Origin: Bacilli bacterium PM5-9
Lineage (GTDB): Bacteria; Bacillota_I; Bacilli_A; JAJDGJ01
Reading direction: 5' to 3'
Assembly: GCA_029893765.1 (NCBI GenBank)
Contig: JARXZD010000003.1
Coordinates: forward strand, 32,018 to 96,017
Length of the DNA stretch: 64,000 nt
Shown here piece by piece: positions 28,790 to 38,900 of the stretch (within the stretch, counting starts at the first letter, position 1; each line of letters begins with the position of its first letter). The translations under genes and the position numbers were made by a program. The notes beneath the pieces were generated by a model. The model did no database searches, had not been told where the DNA came from, and was given only the letters and a program-made list of their open reading frames with translations.

Positions 28790-29983
28790 ATGAATAAGAA
28801 AAAAATAGAAAAATTTTTATTTGGTAAAGCAACAAAACTTTATGAATTACTTGCTCGCATTAGAAAAACTGGGCAAAGAAAAGAATATCAAAAATATTTA
28901 AATTTACCAATTAATGAGAAAATGTTCTTTTTTGAAAGTAATGCTGGAAAACAATATACGGGTAATCCTCGTTATATTTATGAAAAAATGCTTGAATTAT
29001 ATCCAAATTTCGATTATGTTTGGGCATATAATGGGAATAAAGAAAATATTCCAGGAAATCCAATTATTGTTGAAAGAGGTTCAAAAGAATATTATAAACT
29101 TCTTGCTCAAGCAAAATACTTAATTAATAATACTAATTTTGTTAATACATTTTTTAGAAAAGAAACATTCTTTTTACAAACATGGCATGGTACTCCATTA
29201 AAAAAATTACATTATGATCGTACTAATCTTGAAACTCATCGAAGAGAAAAACCTGGATTTTACTTAAAATCAAGAAATTGGAATGCTTTACTTTCATCAA
29301 ATAAATATTCTACTCCACATTTTAAATCTGCATTTAGATACAATGGTCCTGTTTTAGAGTTTGGTTATCCAGCTAATGATATTTTCTTTGATAAAAAGAA
29401 GCAAAAAGAGTATAAAGATAGAATTAGAAAACAATTAAATATTAGTGATGATAAATATGTAATTTTATATGCGCCAACTTGGCGTGGTAATAATCCACTA
29501 GGAAATTATGTATTTGATTTTAAATTAGAACTTGATATTGAAAAACTAATAAATGATTTAGATGATAATATTGTCTTCTTAATTAGAAGTCATTATATGA
29601 GTGCTAGTGATGATGTCTTAAACAAATTAAAAGATAAAGTTATTAATGTTAGTAAATTTGATGATGCTATCGAATTAATGTGTGCGTCTGATTTATTGAT
29701 AACTGATTATTCTTCAATTATCTATGATTGGTATTGTTCAAAAAAACCAGCAATTTATTATGTTCCTGATTTAGATGATTATTTGAAAAATAGACCAATA
29801 TATTATGATTTTAAAAATAAGTATTCAATACCACTTTGTTATAATCAAAATGAATTAATGAGTGAAATAAACAAAGTTATTAACAATAATTACATAATTG
29901 ATGAACAGTTTTATGATGACTTCTGTAGTTTAAATGATGGAAAAGCTACAATAAGAGTTATTGAATATCTACTAAATAAGTAA
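28790..29983 (+). CDS. CDP-glycerol glycerophosphotransferase family protein, tandem copy B
   Basis: 397 residues, paralogue of the preceding gene. It shares KMFFFESNAGKQYTGNPRYI, LQTWHGTPLKKLHYDRTN, EFGYPANDIF, ISDDKYVILYAPTWRG and the LITDYSSIIYDWYCSKKP box; it lacks about 17 N-terminal residues relative to copy A. Both catalytic motifs are intact. AAGGAG lies about 12 bases before the ATG. A strong terminator begins at its stop codon. Confidence 0.9.
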   Translation: MNKKKIEKFLFGKATKLYELLARIRKTGQRKEYQKYLNLPINEKMFFFESNAGKQYTGNPRYIYEKMLELYPNFDYVWAYNGNKENIPGNPIIVERGSKEYYKLLAQAKYLINNTNFVNTFFRKETFFLQTWHGTPLKKLHYDRTNLETHRREKPGFYLKSRNWNALLSSNKYSTPHFKSAFRYNGPVLEFGYPANDIFFDKKKQKEYKDRIRKQLNISDDKYVILYAPTWRGNNPLGNYVFDFKLELDIEKLINDLDDNIVFLIRSHYMSASDDVLNKLKDKVINVSKFDDAIELMCASDLLITDYSSIIYDWYCSKKPAIYYVPDLDDYLKNRPIYYDFKNKYSIPLCYNQNELMSEINKVINNNYIIDEQFYDDFCSLNDGKATIRVIEYLLNK

Positions 29984-30016
29984 AAGCAAGAACCATTTTG
30001 ATTCTTGCCTTTTTTT
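29984..30016 (+). terminator. Terminator after the tandem transferases
   Basis: Stem GCAAGAA (29986-29992) with TTCTTGC (30002-30008), then a run of seven T. A second, nearly identical copy of this stretch occurs at 31652-31684. Confidence 0.85.
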
Positions 30017-30343
30017 ATCTTAATTTTTATATTATATCATAAACTCCCTATTCTTTATATAATGGCAAACTACCATTTTACACTAATATATAAAATTTTT
30101 TTTACAATTGACCATTCTACCTTTGCACTAAAAGTCTTGCTCTTAATTAATCTAGTTATACAATACTTAGTTCATAAAATTTCAATAAATTATCAAAACA
30201 TTGTATCTATTTAATTGAACATTACTATATTTAATTAAAGTGAGTTTACTAGTTTTAAGAATATCGACCAAATTTGAAAACTATATTTTATTATAATGCT
30301 AAAGTTTTCATGAATGGAATAATTAAAAAACTAATAGCAATAC
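30017..30343. other. AT-rich intergenic stretch without recognisable genes
   Basis: About 330 bases between the terminator and the stop of the SUKH gene. One plus-strand open frame (30005-30214) has no ribosome binding site and no family-like pattern. I see no repeat or RNA signature. It may be eroded coding sequence. Confidence 0.5.
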
Positions 30344-30823
30344 TTATTGAGTAAAATCGTAACGTTTTGCTTCATAAACTATGTCCCAATATGGATAAAA
30401 ATCTGCTGCCACGGAATTTTCAAAAAAAACTGGAAAATTACCCATATACAAAAAATTATCTAATCCTATTTCGGAAGATGCGTAGATACTTGATTCATTA
30501 TCGTCAATTTTTAAAACAACAATTCCTTCATCACCAAATTTACAAATTGGAATGATATTCTCAATCAATATTTTCTCTTTTTTATTATGCTTTATTTTTT
30601 CTTCTATTTCTTTTAATGAAAAGAAATCAGCCAAAATATATTTATATTTATAATCAATAACTCTAAATCCGTTAAAATTTATAATATATTCTTTAAAATC
30701 AAGAGGTAGCGTAATATTATTGTCATTTTCAAATTTAATTACTTTTTCCTTTGAAATTTTTTCTTTTGTTTCCACAGTGTATGCTGGATTAATTAAATCT
30801 AATAATTTTTTTTCATAATTCAT
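30344..30823 (-). CDS. SMI1/KNR4 (SUKH) family immunity-like protein
   Basis: 159 residues. SUKH pattern: ENDNNITLPLDFKEYIINFNGF about residue 32 (family core LPxxYxxFLxxxNG), a hydrophobic IIPICKFGDEGIVVLKI about 90, and NFPVFFENSVAADF near the end. Bacterial members usually neutralise toxins of contact-dependent or polymorphic systems. Immediately upstream and overlapping its ATG is a short C-terminal toxin-like remnant (30820-31017), so this is probably an orphan immunity gene kept after toxin loss. Confidence 0.75.
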   Translation of the reverse strand: MNYEKKLLDLINPAYTVETKEKISKEKVIKFENDNNITLPLDFKEYIINFNGFRVIDYKYKYILADFFSLKEIEEKIKHNKKEKILIENIIPICKFGDEGIVVLKIDDNESSIYASSEIGLDNFLYMGNFPVFFENSVAADFYPYWDIVYEAKRYDFTQ

Positions 30824-31017
30824 AATTTGTCTCCTTCTTTCCCTTTTACACTTATACCAGTTAAATATTTCGATGTTTTTGGGCTACTTACTCTAGACAT
30901 ATACATTCTGGCTGGCTTTTTCGGAGTTTTTCCTTTAAAAGAATATTATGCCTAATTTCCTATTTTGCTTTTATTGCATTAGTATCTTTAAAACTAGTAT
31001 CATTTGCTTTAAATGAA
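30820..31017 (-). pseudogene. Decayed C-terminal fragment of a toxin-like gene
   Basis: Two open fragments on the minus strand in different frames. One (31017-30952) reads LVDSFKANDTSFKDTNAIKAK then stop. The other (30942-30820) contains SFKGKTPKKPARMYMS and ends in GISVKGKEGDKL. The last stop (TGA) overlaps the ATG of the SUKH gene as in toxin-immunity pairs. Neither fragment has its own start with a ribosome binding site, and stops lie between and upstream of them. The specific toxin family is not recognised. Confidence 0.45.
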
Positions 31018-31107
31018 TCAACCAATTTTATTTAATTTTTAACTTTTGTTTACCAAGTATTTTTACAACAAAATAATAAAGTACAAACTATCAATACAAA
31101 AGTTATT

Positions 31108-31347
31108 TTATTTTTTATCATCAGTAGTCTTTCTTAAATTAATTAATATTCCAATCATAATTGATAACAAAACAAACGATCCCAAAAGTGAAATTGCTGA
31201 TATTATATTGTATTTTTCTAATAAAGCCTCTGTTGCATTATAATAATATTCATCAGCTATCGTTCCTGATACAATATATGTATATAAATTCAAAATAAAA
31301 AGTAAACATGCAACAACCAATCCAACATTAATAACTTTCTTTTTCAT
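31108..31347 (-). CDS. Small two-segment membrane protein, unknown function
   Basis: 79 residues; hydrophobic segments at about 7-27 and 50-70 joined by a short loop with ADEYYYNATEALLEKYN. AAGGAG is seven bases before the ATG, so it is a genuine gene. A TATAAT lies about 150 bases upstream on the same strand. I do not recognise the family. It sits in a region of decayed genes beside the SUKH gene. Confidence 0.6.
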   Translation of the reverse strand: MKKKVINVGLVVACLLFILNLYTYIVSGTIADEYYYNATEALLEKYNIISAISLLGSFVLLSIMIGILINLRKTTDDKK

Positions 31348-31651
31348 ATATATCTCCTTTTTTAAATTAATTATCTTTGCTTTTTCTAACCTATTTCTTT
31401 AATGCAGTTCAAGATTTATTCTTATAATAATGTCTTCTTTTAATCCTTATCTCATATGCTTTTTTAATTTTTTTATTGTATTATAATATCCTTATTTTTT
31501 TACTAACCATTAACATACTAACATCATACACTAAATCAAGTTTAAAAAAAGGTATATTGTCTAATTTGTCGTTTTGAATGTCTAATTTGTCATTTTTACA
31601 AGTTTTCGTATACTATAAGTTGATGTTTTTTTATGCTTCTATTATAAAGTA
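31348..31651. other. Intergenic stretch with a 21-bp direct repeat
   Basis: TGTCTAATTTGTC occurs at 31558-31570 and again at 31579-31591, a spacing of 21 bp or two helical turns, as for a dimeric regulator or LytTR-type site. On the minus strand, TATAAT lies between this and the small membrane gene. The rest contains a short open stretch ending in RRHYYKNKS without a start, probably gene debris. Confidence 0.35.
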
Positions 31652-31684
31652 AAAGCAAGAACCATTTGATTCTTGACTTTTTTT
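31652..31684 (+). terminator. Second copy of the GCAAGAA/TTCTTG terminator
   Basis: CAAGAA (31656-31661) and TTCTTG (31670-31675) then ACTTTTTTT. Sequence matches 29982-30020 with one indel and one substitution, including the bases before the stem. No plus-strand gene precedes it now, which suggests a lost transferase copy. Confidence 0.6.
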
Positions 31685-31687
31685 ATC

Positions 31688-32679
31688 TTAATTTCCTTTT
31701 GATTTACCATATTTTCCAAAGAAAACATTTTTTACTTTTTTACCTTTAACATATCTAGAACCTTTTGCTTTACACTTAACATATTTTGGTTTTAACTTAA
31801 ATCCTCGATATTTTTTAGCTTTTGCCTTATAACTTGCGAAATTACCAACAAATTTTGCTTTTTTATCTTTTCCTTGACTAGCATATACTTTTCCAGTAAA
31901 AGATGAATATCCTACATATCCCATATTACTTGATACGAATCCAGCAATTGAATGTTTACCATAAACTTTACTCGTTGAATGACAACTAACAATCGTTCTT
32001 TCACTATCTGCTGTAAATCCTGCAGCTTCTTTTCCAGTTGTTTTAACAGTTGCATTTGTTTTAGATGTTCTTACATATCCAAATTCCATATCACCAACAA
32101 ATCCTGCTCCAAAAGTTTCTGCAACAACACTACCATTACTCATATTAGATGCTGAAACATACATAAAGTTTTTAGCAATTGGTGCTGAATACTTTCTACC
32201 TTTAATTTCAAAATTATCAACATTCAATTTATTGATAATATTGTAGTTTTCAGATATAACTCCAATACGATCTCTACCAATTACTTTAATATTTTTAACA
32301 TTCATATTTTGAATATTACCTCTATTATATGCAATAATTCCTAATCTATCTGTTCCTGTGATTGTTACTGTATCAAAATTTAAATTGCTAATTTTTGCAT
32401 AACTATCTCTAAATAAAATAGAATTTATTCTTAAATTAGAAAACGTATGTCCATTTCCATTTATAATAGTTCCTTAGCAACATCAGTATATGTTGAATAT
32501 AATTTATCTTCAAAATCTAAATCATCATTAACATTTACTATAGCATTGGTACTTATTTTAGCAACCATTAAATAATTATCCCAATCTTCAATAGTATTGA
32601 TTTCATATGTTGCTGCATTTACACCTTTAACACTCAATAGTGTTATTGCAAGCATTAAAACTAATTTAATTTTTTTCAT
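31688..32679 (-). pseudogene. Secreted surface protein gene broken by a frameshift near 32461
   Basis: The first 72 codons (32679-32461) encode a signal peptide (KKIKLVLMLAITLLSVKGVNA) and a start with EINTIEDWDNYLMVAK, then stop. Shifting one base at about 32466 continues without stops through GTIINGNGHTFSNLRI, a GLUG-like/right-handed beta repeat pattern (VTITGTDRLGIIAYN, KVIGRDRIGVIS), to a Lys/Tyr/Gly-rich tail ending at 31688. The joined product would be about 330 residues. The shift is either a real mutation, a sequencing error or programmed slippage; no slippery heptamer is evident. Confidence 0.65.
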
Positions 32680-32822
32680 AATTTTTCACCTTTCAATTAA
32701 AGTACATCATTAATGTATTAAATAATAAATATGGTTAATCATAATTATGAGAAAATTGTGTAACCCTTTATCTTTTATTGACTAAATGATATAATTTTCA
32801 AGAATAGAAATGAGGTATCTTA

Positions 32823-34046
32823 ATGAAAATAAAATTTCTTTTTAGACATGCTAATAATTTATTTAAAAGAATTAAACAAAAAAGAGACTATATCAAGTTA
32901 TGTAATAGATTGCCACTTGATAGTAATCTTATTTTTATAGAATCTTTTCAAGGTCGAAATTTATCGGATAATCCAAAAGCAATTTATTTAGAACTATTAA
33001 ATAATAATAAATATAAAAATTTTAATTTTATTATATCTATGAAAGATGTACCAAAAAATTCTAATGATTTTTATTTTAATGATAGAACAATTATTGTTGA
33101 AAGTAAAAGTAATCAATATTATGAAAAATTAGCTCAATCTAAATATGTGATTGCTAATTCTGTTTTTGATTTGTCATTTAAAAAAAGAGATAATCAAATT
33201 TATTTACAAACATGGCATGGTACTCCATTAAAAAAACTGGGTTGGGATTTAAATACTAAAGGGAGTAATCAAGTCAACAAGCCTTGGCAAATTAGAGAAA
33301 TGTATAAACAAGATGCCAAGAGATATGATTTAATGTGTTCTCCTTCTAAGTTTTATACCAAACATATTACAAGTGCTTTTGCTTTAGAAAAGTGGCATAA
33401 GGAAGCTATTGTCAAAGAAACTGGATATCCTCGTGCTGATTTTTTAATTAATCACACTGATACAAATGTTAAAGAAATTAAAGAAAAATATAAATTGCCA
33501 AGCGATAAAAAAATAATTCTTTATGCACCTACATGGCGTGAAGATAATTATTCTATGAATAAAGGTTATCACTATGACATTGAATTAGACTTTGAAAGAT
33601 TAAGAAAAGAGTTTAGTGATGAATACATTATTGTTTTAAAAATCCACTATCTAATTTCTGATTACTTAAAGATTAATAATGATGAATTTATTTATGATTT
33701 GTCTAGTATCAATGATATAAGTGAACTGTATATTATTAGTGATATTTTAATAACCGACTATTCTTCTGCTTTATTTGACTTTGCTTTATTAAAACGACCA
33801 ATGATTTTTTATATGTATGATTTTGATAAATATAAAAATGAAACTAGAGGTTTTTATCTTGATGTTGAAACTTTACCAGGACCTATTACAAAAACTAATG
33901 ATGAATTGGTTTATCAAATTAAAAATATTGATGATGTTGACATTAAATATCAAAGTAAAATAATTGATTTCAATAAAATTTATAACTATTTAGAAGATGG
34001 AAAATCTAGTGAAAGAGTTATTGAAGAATTATTAAAAACTGTTTAG
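32823..34046 (+). CDS. CDP-glycerol glycerophosphotransferase family protein
   Basis: 407 residues. FIESFQGRNLSDNPKAIYLEL about residue 40, LQTWHGTPLKKLGWD about 128 (catalytic His), ILYAPTWREDNYS about 232 and LITDYSSALFDFALLKRP about 312. Closer in pattern to the gene at 25742-26989 than to the tandem pair (GRN motif and the TRGFYLDVETLPGPI stretch). GAGG precedes the ATG. Substrate (glycerol- or ribitol-phosphate) cannot be decided. Confidence 0.9.
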   Translation: MKIKFLFRHANNLFKRIKQKRDYIKLCNRLPLDSNLIFIESFQGRNLSDNPKAIYLELLNNNKYKNFNFIISMKDVPKNSNDFYFNDRTIIVESKSNQYYEKLAQSKYVIANSVFDLSFKKRDNQIYLQTWHGTPLKKLGWDLNTKGSNQVNKPWQIREMYKQDAKRYDLMCSPSKFYTKHITSAFALEKWHKEAIVKETGYPRADFLINHTDTNVKEIKEKYKLPSDKKIILYAPTWREDNYSMNKGYHYDIELDFERLRKEFSDEYIIVLKIHYLISDYLKINNDEFIYDLSSINDISELYIISDILITDYSSALFDFALLKRPMIFYMYDFDKYKNETRGFYLDVETLPGPITKTNDELVYQIKNIDDVDIKYQSKIIDFNKIYNYLEDGKSSERVIEELLKTV

Positions 34047-34092
34047 CTAAAAACAATTGACAACATTAAATGAAAAATGATAGACTTTTATT

Positions 34093-34194
34093 AACATATA
34101 TAAGCTCATAAAATGGTTGAGCGTCTCTACCAACTACCAATTAGTTGATTATATGTTTTAATTTGTTATGTTCAAATATAACATTTTAAAACAT
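34093..34194 (+). promoter_or_regulatory. Adenine-sensing purine riboswitch upstream of ade
   Basis: Aptamer 34093-34157: P1 AACATAT (34093-34099) pairs with ATATGTT (34151-34157); the conserved ATGG, TCTACC and GATTAT junction and loop elements are present. The specificity base in GATTAT is T, as in add and ydhL adenine riboswitches (C would mean guanine). The 3' P1 strand overlaps a hairpin ATGTTTTAA (34153-34161)/TTAAAACAT (34186-34194) with inner TGTTAT/ATAACA, followed by a T-rich run at 34202. Adenine binding should block the hairpin and turn ade on. Confidence 0.88.
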
Positions 34195-34232
34195 GTAATC
34201 AATTTTTTTTATTTATATAAGGAGGTTTTTAA

Positions 34233-35930
34233 ATGAATAAACAATATATTGAAGTAGCAAATGGTTCAAAAATGGCTGACCTTGTTTTAAAAAATGGTAA
34301 TATTATTAATGTTTTTTCCGAGGAAATAATTTGCAAAGATATTGCTATTGTTAATGATACTATTGTTGGTATTGGAGAGTATCAAGGAAAAGTTGAAATA
34401 GACTGTAGTGGTAAATATTTATCGCCAGGGTTTATTGATGCACACATGCATATAGAAAGTACAATGGTTACACCTTTAGAACTTGCTAAAAAGATAATAA
34501 AAAAAGGAACAACAACTATAATTGCTGATCCACATGAGATAGTGAATGTCGCTGGAAAAACGGGTTTAGACTATATTTTAGATGCCTGTAAAAAATCACC
34601 AATCAATACTTATATTATGGTTCCATCGTGTGTTCCAGCAAGTGATATTGATGTAAATGGAGCAGGAGAGTTTAGTGCGAGCGATATGCAACCATATCTT
34701 TCAAATCCGCATATTCTTGGATTAGGTGAAGTAATGCGTTATCACGATATTATTAATGCTAATGAAAATATTCTTTCAAAAATAAAACTATTCTCAAATA
34801 GGATTATTGATGGACATGCTCCCAGGATTACTCAAAAAGAAGTTCAAGCCTATCGTGTTGCTGGAATTAATAATGATCATGAATGTGAAAGTGTTGATGA
34901 AGCATTAGAAAAATTAAGAGCAGGACTTAATATTTATATTAGAGAAGGTAGTGCAGCTAAAAATCTTGATATACTATTAAAAGGACTATTAGATGCTAAA
35001 GTGTCTTTAGAGAATTGTTGTTTTTGTACCGATGATAAACATTTAGCTGATATTGATGAAAAAGGTCATATAAATTATTGCATAAAAAAAGCAATTGACT
35101 TAAAAACACCAATTGTTAAAGCTTTTAAAATGGCAACCTATAATACTGCTAAAGTATTAAAAATAGATAATATTGGTGCAATTGGTGCAGGTTATCAAGC
35201 TGATATTGTTGTATTAGATTCATTAGATAATCTTGAACCTACAATGGTTATTAAAAGTGGTCAAATTGTTGATGATAAGTTTTTAAACTCTTTTCAAGAA
35301 GAAAAAGTAAATAAAACATTATTAAATAGTGTTGTCTTCAATAATATTTCATCAAGTGATTTAGTTGTTGAAAGGTTTACAAAAAATCATGTTATTGAAC
35401 TATGCCCTTATTCAATTATTACTAAACATCTATATGAAACAATTCCAGGTGAAAATAATGTTTTTATCCCTAATGAAGCATATTCTAAATTTTGTGTTGT
35501 TGAAAGATATAATAAAACAAAAAATATTAGCTGTTGTGCTCTAAAAGGATACAATATAAAAGATGGAGCCATTGCCACATCAGTTTCTCATGATTCTCAT
35601 AATATTATTGCAGTTGGAGATAATGATAGTGATTTATCAAAAGCAATCAATGAATTGAAAAAAATTCAAGGTGGATATGTTATTGTAAATAATGGAAAAG
35701 TAACATCACTTCCATTAAAAATTGGTGGTTTAATGAGCCTAGATAATGCTAATAATGTTCAAACTATTACAGAGGATATGATAGCATTAGCTAGAAAAAT
35801 GAACGTTTCGAAATCTGTTGATCCATTTATAACTCTATCGTTTATTTCACTAGCAGTTCTTCCTGAAATCAGGCTTCTTGAAGCTGGTTTATATGATGTT
35901 GAAAAAGAAAATTTCATAAAAGAAAAATAG
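34233..35930 (+). CDS. ade: Adenine deaminase
   Basis: Converts adenine to hypoxanthine and ammonia in purine salvage. 565 residues of the amidohydrolase type: YLSPGFIDAHMHIESTM about residue 66 (metal His pair), ADPHEIVNVAG about 107, GHAPRIT about 195, HECE about 213 and FCTDDKHL about 266. The C-terminal adenine-deaminase domain carries SHDSHNIIAVG about 455 and GGLMS. AGGAGG lies seven bases before the ATG. Control by the adjacent adenine riboswitch fits substrate induction. Confidence 0.96.
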   Translation: MNKQYIEVANGSKMADLVLKNGNIINVFSEEIICKDIAIVNDTIVGIGEYQGKVEIDCSGKYLSPGFIDAHMHIESTMVTPLELAKKIIKKGTTTIIADPHEIVNVAGKTGLDYILDACKKSPINTYIMVPSCVPASDIDVNGAGEFSASDMQPYLSNPHILGLGEVMRYHDIINANENILSKIKLFSNRIIDGHAPRITQKEVQAYRVAGINNDHECESVDEALEKLRAGLNIYIREGSAAKNLDILLKGLLDAKVSLENCCFCTDDKHLADIDEKGHINYCIKKAIDLKTPIVKAFKMATYNTAKVLKIDNIGAIGAGYQADIVVLDSLDNLEPTMVIKSGQIVDDKFLNSFQEEKVNKTLLNSVVFNNISSSDLVVERFTKNHVIELCPYSIITKHLYETIPGENNVFIPNEAYSKFCVVERYNKTKNISCCALKGYNIKDGAIATSVSHDSHNIIAVGDNDSDLSKAINELKKIQGGYVIVNNGKVTSLPLKIGGLMSLDNANNVQTITEDMIALARKMNVSKSVDPFITLSFISLAVLPEIRLLEAGLYDVEKENFIKEK

Positions 35931-35947
35931 CCACTTACGGCTATTTT
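35924..35947. terminator. Bidirectional terminator between ade and the double transferase
   Basis: AAAATAGCC (35924-35932), loop ACTTAC, GGCTATTTT (35939-35947) with T runs on both strands. It serves both convergent genes and overlaps the ade stop. Confidence 0.85.
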
Positions 35948-38900
35948 TTAAATACTTTATTAACTACTCTTTCACTTGAATAGCCATCATCATTTGCACA
36001 ATATTCATTTTTAAATGATTTAATTTTATTACTATATTCATTTTCTATTTTTGAAATATTTTCAATACTACTATACAAATCATTTTCCTCTTGAACAATT
36101 GGGCCAGGAAGAGTTTTACTTGAATAATCTAAATAAAATCCTCTTAAAGTATTTTGATATTTATCTAAATCATAAGCATAGAAAATAATCGGTCTTTCTA
36201 AATTTAAATAATCAAAGAAAACACTTGAATAATCAGTAATTAAAGCATCACTAATTAATAATAAATCTTCAACATTTGGATAATTACTAACATCAATTAT
36301 ACGATCACTATATTCTGGTGGAATTGATAATTCATTAACAACCACCATATGTGTTCGCATCAATAAAACTTGATCATCTCCTAGTGATTCATACATTTTT
36401 TTATAATCAAACATAACAGCTTGATTAAATTTACCACGTTTTACCATAGTATCATCTCTAAATGTTGGAGCATATAAAATAGCTTTTTTATTTGTTCTGA
36501 TTGCTATTTTATCTTTTATTTGATTACAATAATCATCATTATTTTTTTGATATAAAATATCATTTCTTGGATACCCTAGTTCTAAAATTTTGGCTTTTGT
36601 TTTAAATGCAGTTTTAAAACATTCAGTTGAGTAACTATTAGGCGATAAAAGGTATGTCCATTGCTCAATCGCACGCCCAACTCTTTTTTTATAACCTTTA
36701 TCTCTTCCATATACTTTCTTTAAATCATAAAACATTTTTTTAATTGGTGTTCCATGCCATGTTTGTAAATTAATACCATATTTTCTTCTTATCATATAAT
36801 GTGGGTAATTTTGATTATTTACCCAATATTTTGCCATAGCAAGATAATAAAAATATGCAAGTGATAATCTTTGAATTCTAATTGTATTCTCATCTAAATC
36901 TGGAATAGGAGTTTCACTAACCCAAACCTTTTTCATATTAGGTAGTTCTTTTTTCAAAACATTATATAACGCCATTGGATTATCACCACCAGCTTTACCC
37001 ATACCACTTTCTAAAACAACTAAATCTTGTTTCATTGGTAATAATTTTAATAGTTTAATAACTATTTTAATTGTTGGTGAAAAGATTTTACTATTTCGAT
37101 AAAAAACACCTATTAGTTTTAAAGCATCACTTTTTTTAATTTTAGTTTTTAATGACTTATCTCTTTTTGTTTTTATTACAACATCCATAATCCTTTTAGA
37201 ATTATCAACATCTTTATATTCAATAAATTGATTGGCACGATTTTGATATTTCTCTTCCATAACAAAACCATTATCAATATATTTTGTTATTTCATCAACT
37301 ACAACATCTTCAAAAGCAATTATTCTACCTGGTAAACTACTATCAACATCTAAATGTGAACCCTCTTTACCAAAGAATCTTTCACGATCAAACATATAAT
37401 ATAAAACAGGTTTATTTAAAAACGAGAAATCAAAAGCAACACTTGAAAAATCAGTTACAAGTAAAGAACTCTCTTTAATAAGTGTTTGAACATCAATTTC
37501 GCCTTGTGATACAACTTTAACAATATCACTTTCAAATAAAGGCGTGTATTGTTGCATATTTGGATGTAAACAAAAAACTATTTCAATATTTTGCATTTGA
37601 CATTTTTTTATTAAAACTTCATTACTTATTAAACTTTTATACCTTTTAAAGTAATCAGAATCCATAAATTTATCAACATTTTGTAACCAATCTCGCCATG
37701 TTGGAATAATAACAACTTGTTTTTTAGGTTTTTTAGCATTAAATAAATTATCATATCTTGCTAGTCCAGTAACATAAATATCTTCTTTAGCAAATTTAAA
37801 ATCAGTTATAATATAACCTTTCTCTTTTTCACTTGAAACAATAAATGAATCTGCAACAAATGTTTTCAAGTCATTTCCATATAAATTTGCCATATACTTA
37901 GTACCCATAACACCATGTTGTAAAAAGATGACTGCACCTTTTAATTTCTTTTTAAAGTCTTCATCTCTAAGAGGTAGCATATAATCATAATGATGAGTTG
38001 AAATAAACTTACTAGCTAAAAAAGTTAATTCAATATGTTCTTTTGATTTATAATAAACAACATTACCATATTGCTTTAATTTCTCTACTTCTTTTGATTC
38101 TCTATCAATAACATAATAAACTTCCTTTTCAGGATGATTTTCTCTCATATACTTAAAAAAGTAAAAACCATTATCTTGTGCTTTATATATTCTTTCTGAA
38201 ACAAGCCAAATATCACGATGCTTATTTTTTAAACGATCAATAAATCTTGTCTTAGTTTTTTGTTTTAAATATTCATATTCTTCTTTTTCAAAATCTTCAA
38301 TTTGAAAACGCAGCAATTTAGCTTTGAAAGTAAAAGTCGGGCAAAAATAAAATGTTTTTTTATTTCCATCAACACAAAACTTTTTAATTGATTGTCTTTG
38401 GATAAAACTATAACGTTTCTGTTTATCAATATACTCTATCCCATCACTAATAAACTTATAATTTATCGCATAAGTATCAGCAATAAAATCATCATTTACA
38501 ATATTTTTTAAATCATAATTTATTTCATAAGATAATAATGATACACCTACATCAACTTGATTACTAGTCAACTTTTCCAATAAAAGATCATATTCTTTAA
38601 AAGTATCTTTTCCCTTTAAAGAAAAATACATTTCATCAACTTTTAAGTTAGTTTTAATATTACCCTTACTAACTATTTTGCCATTACTAATATTAACCAT
38701 ATTAACACTTTGTTCAAAAAATGGTAGATAATGACAACCAAAGCCAAAACCATAGTGACCATCTTTTCCACATTCTAATTTAGTAATTTTATTAATAGTA
38801 GTTTCATCATTTAAAGTTACTTTATCAAAACCACCTAAATGATAAAAACTACTTTTACTTAAATCATCTAAAACAGCAATGCTAGTATTCTTACCATAAA

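Noticed and set aside
30005..30214. 69-codon plus-strand frame after the tandem transferases
   Set aside because: It starts inside the terminator T run, has no ribosome binding site and no recognisable pattern.
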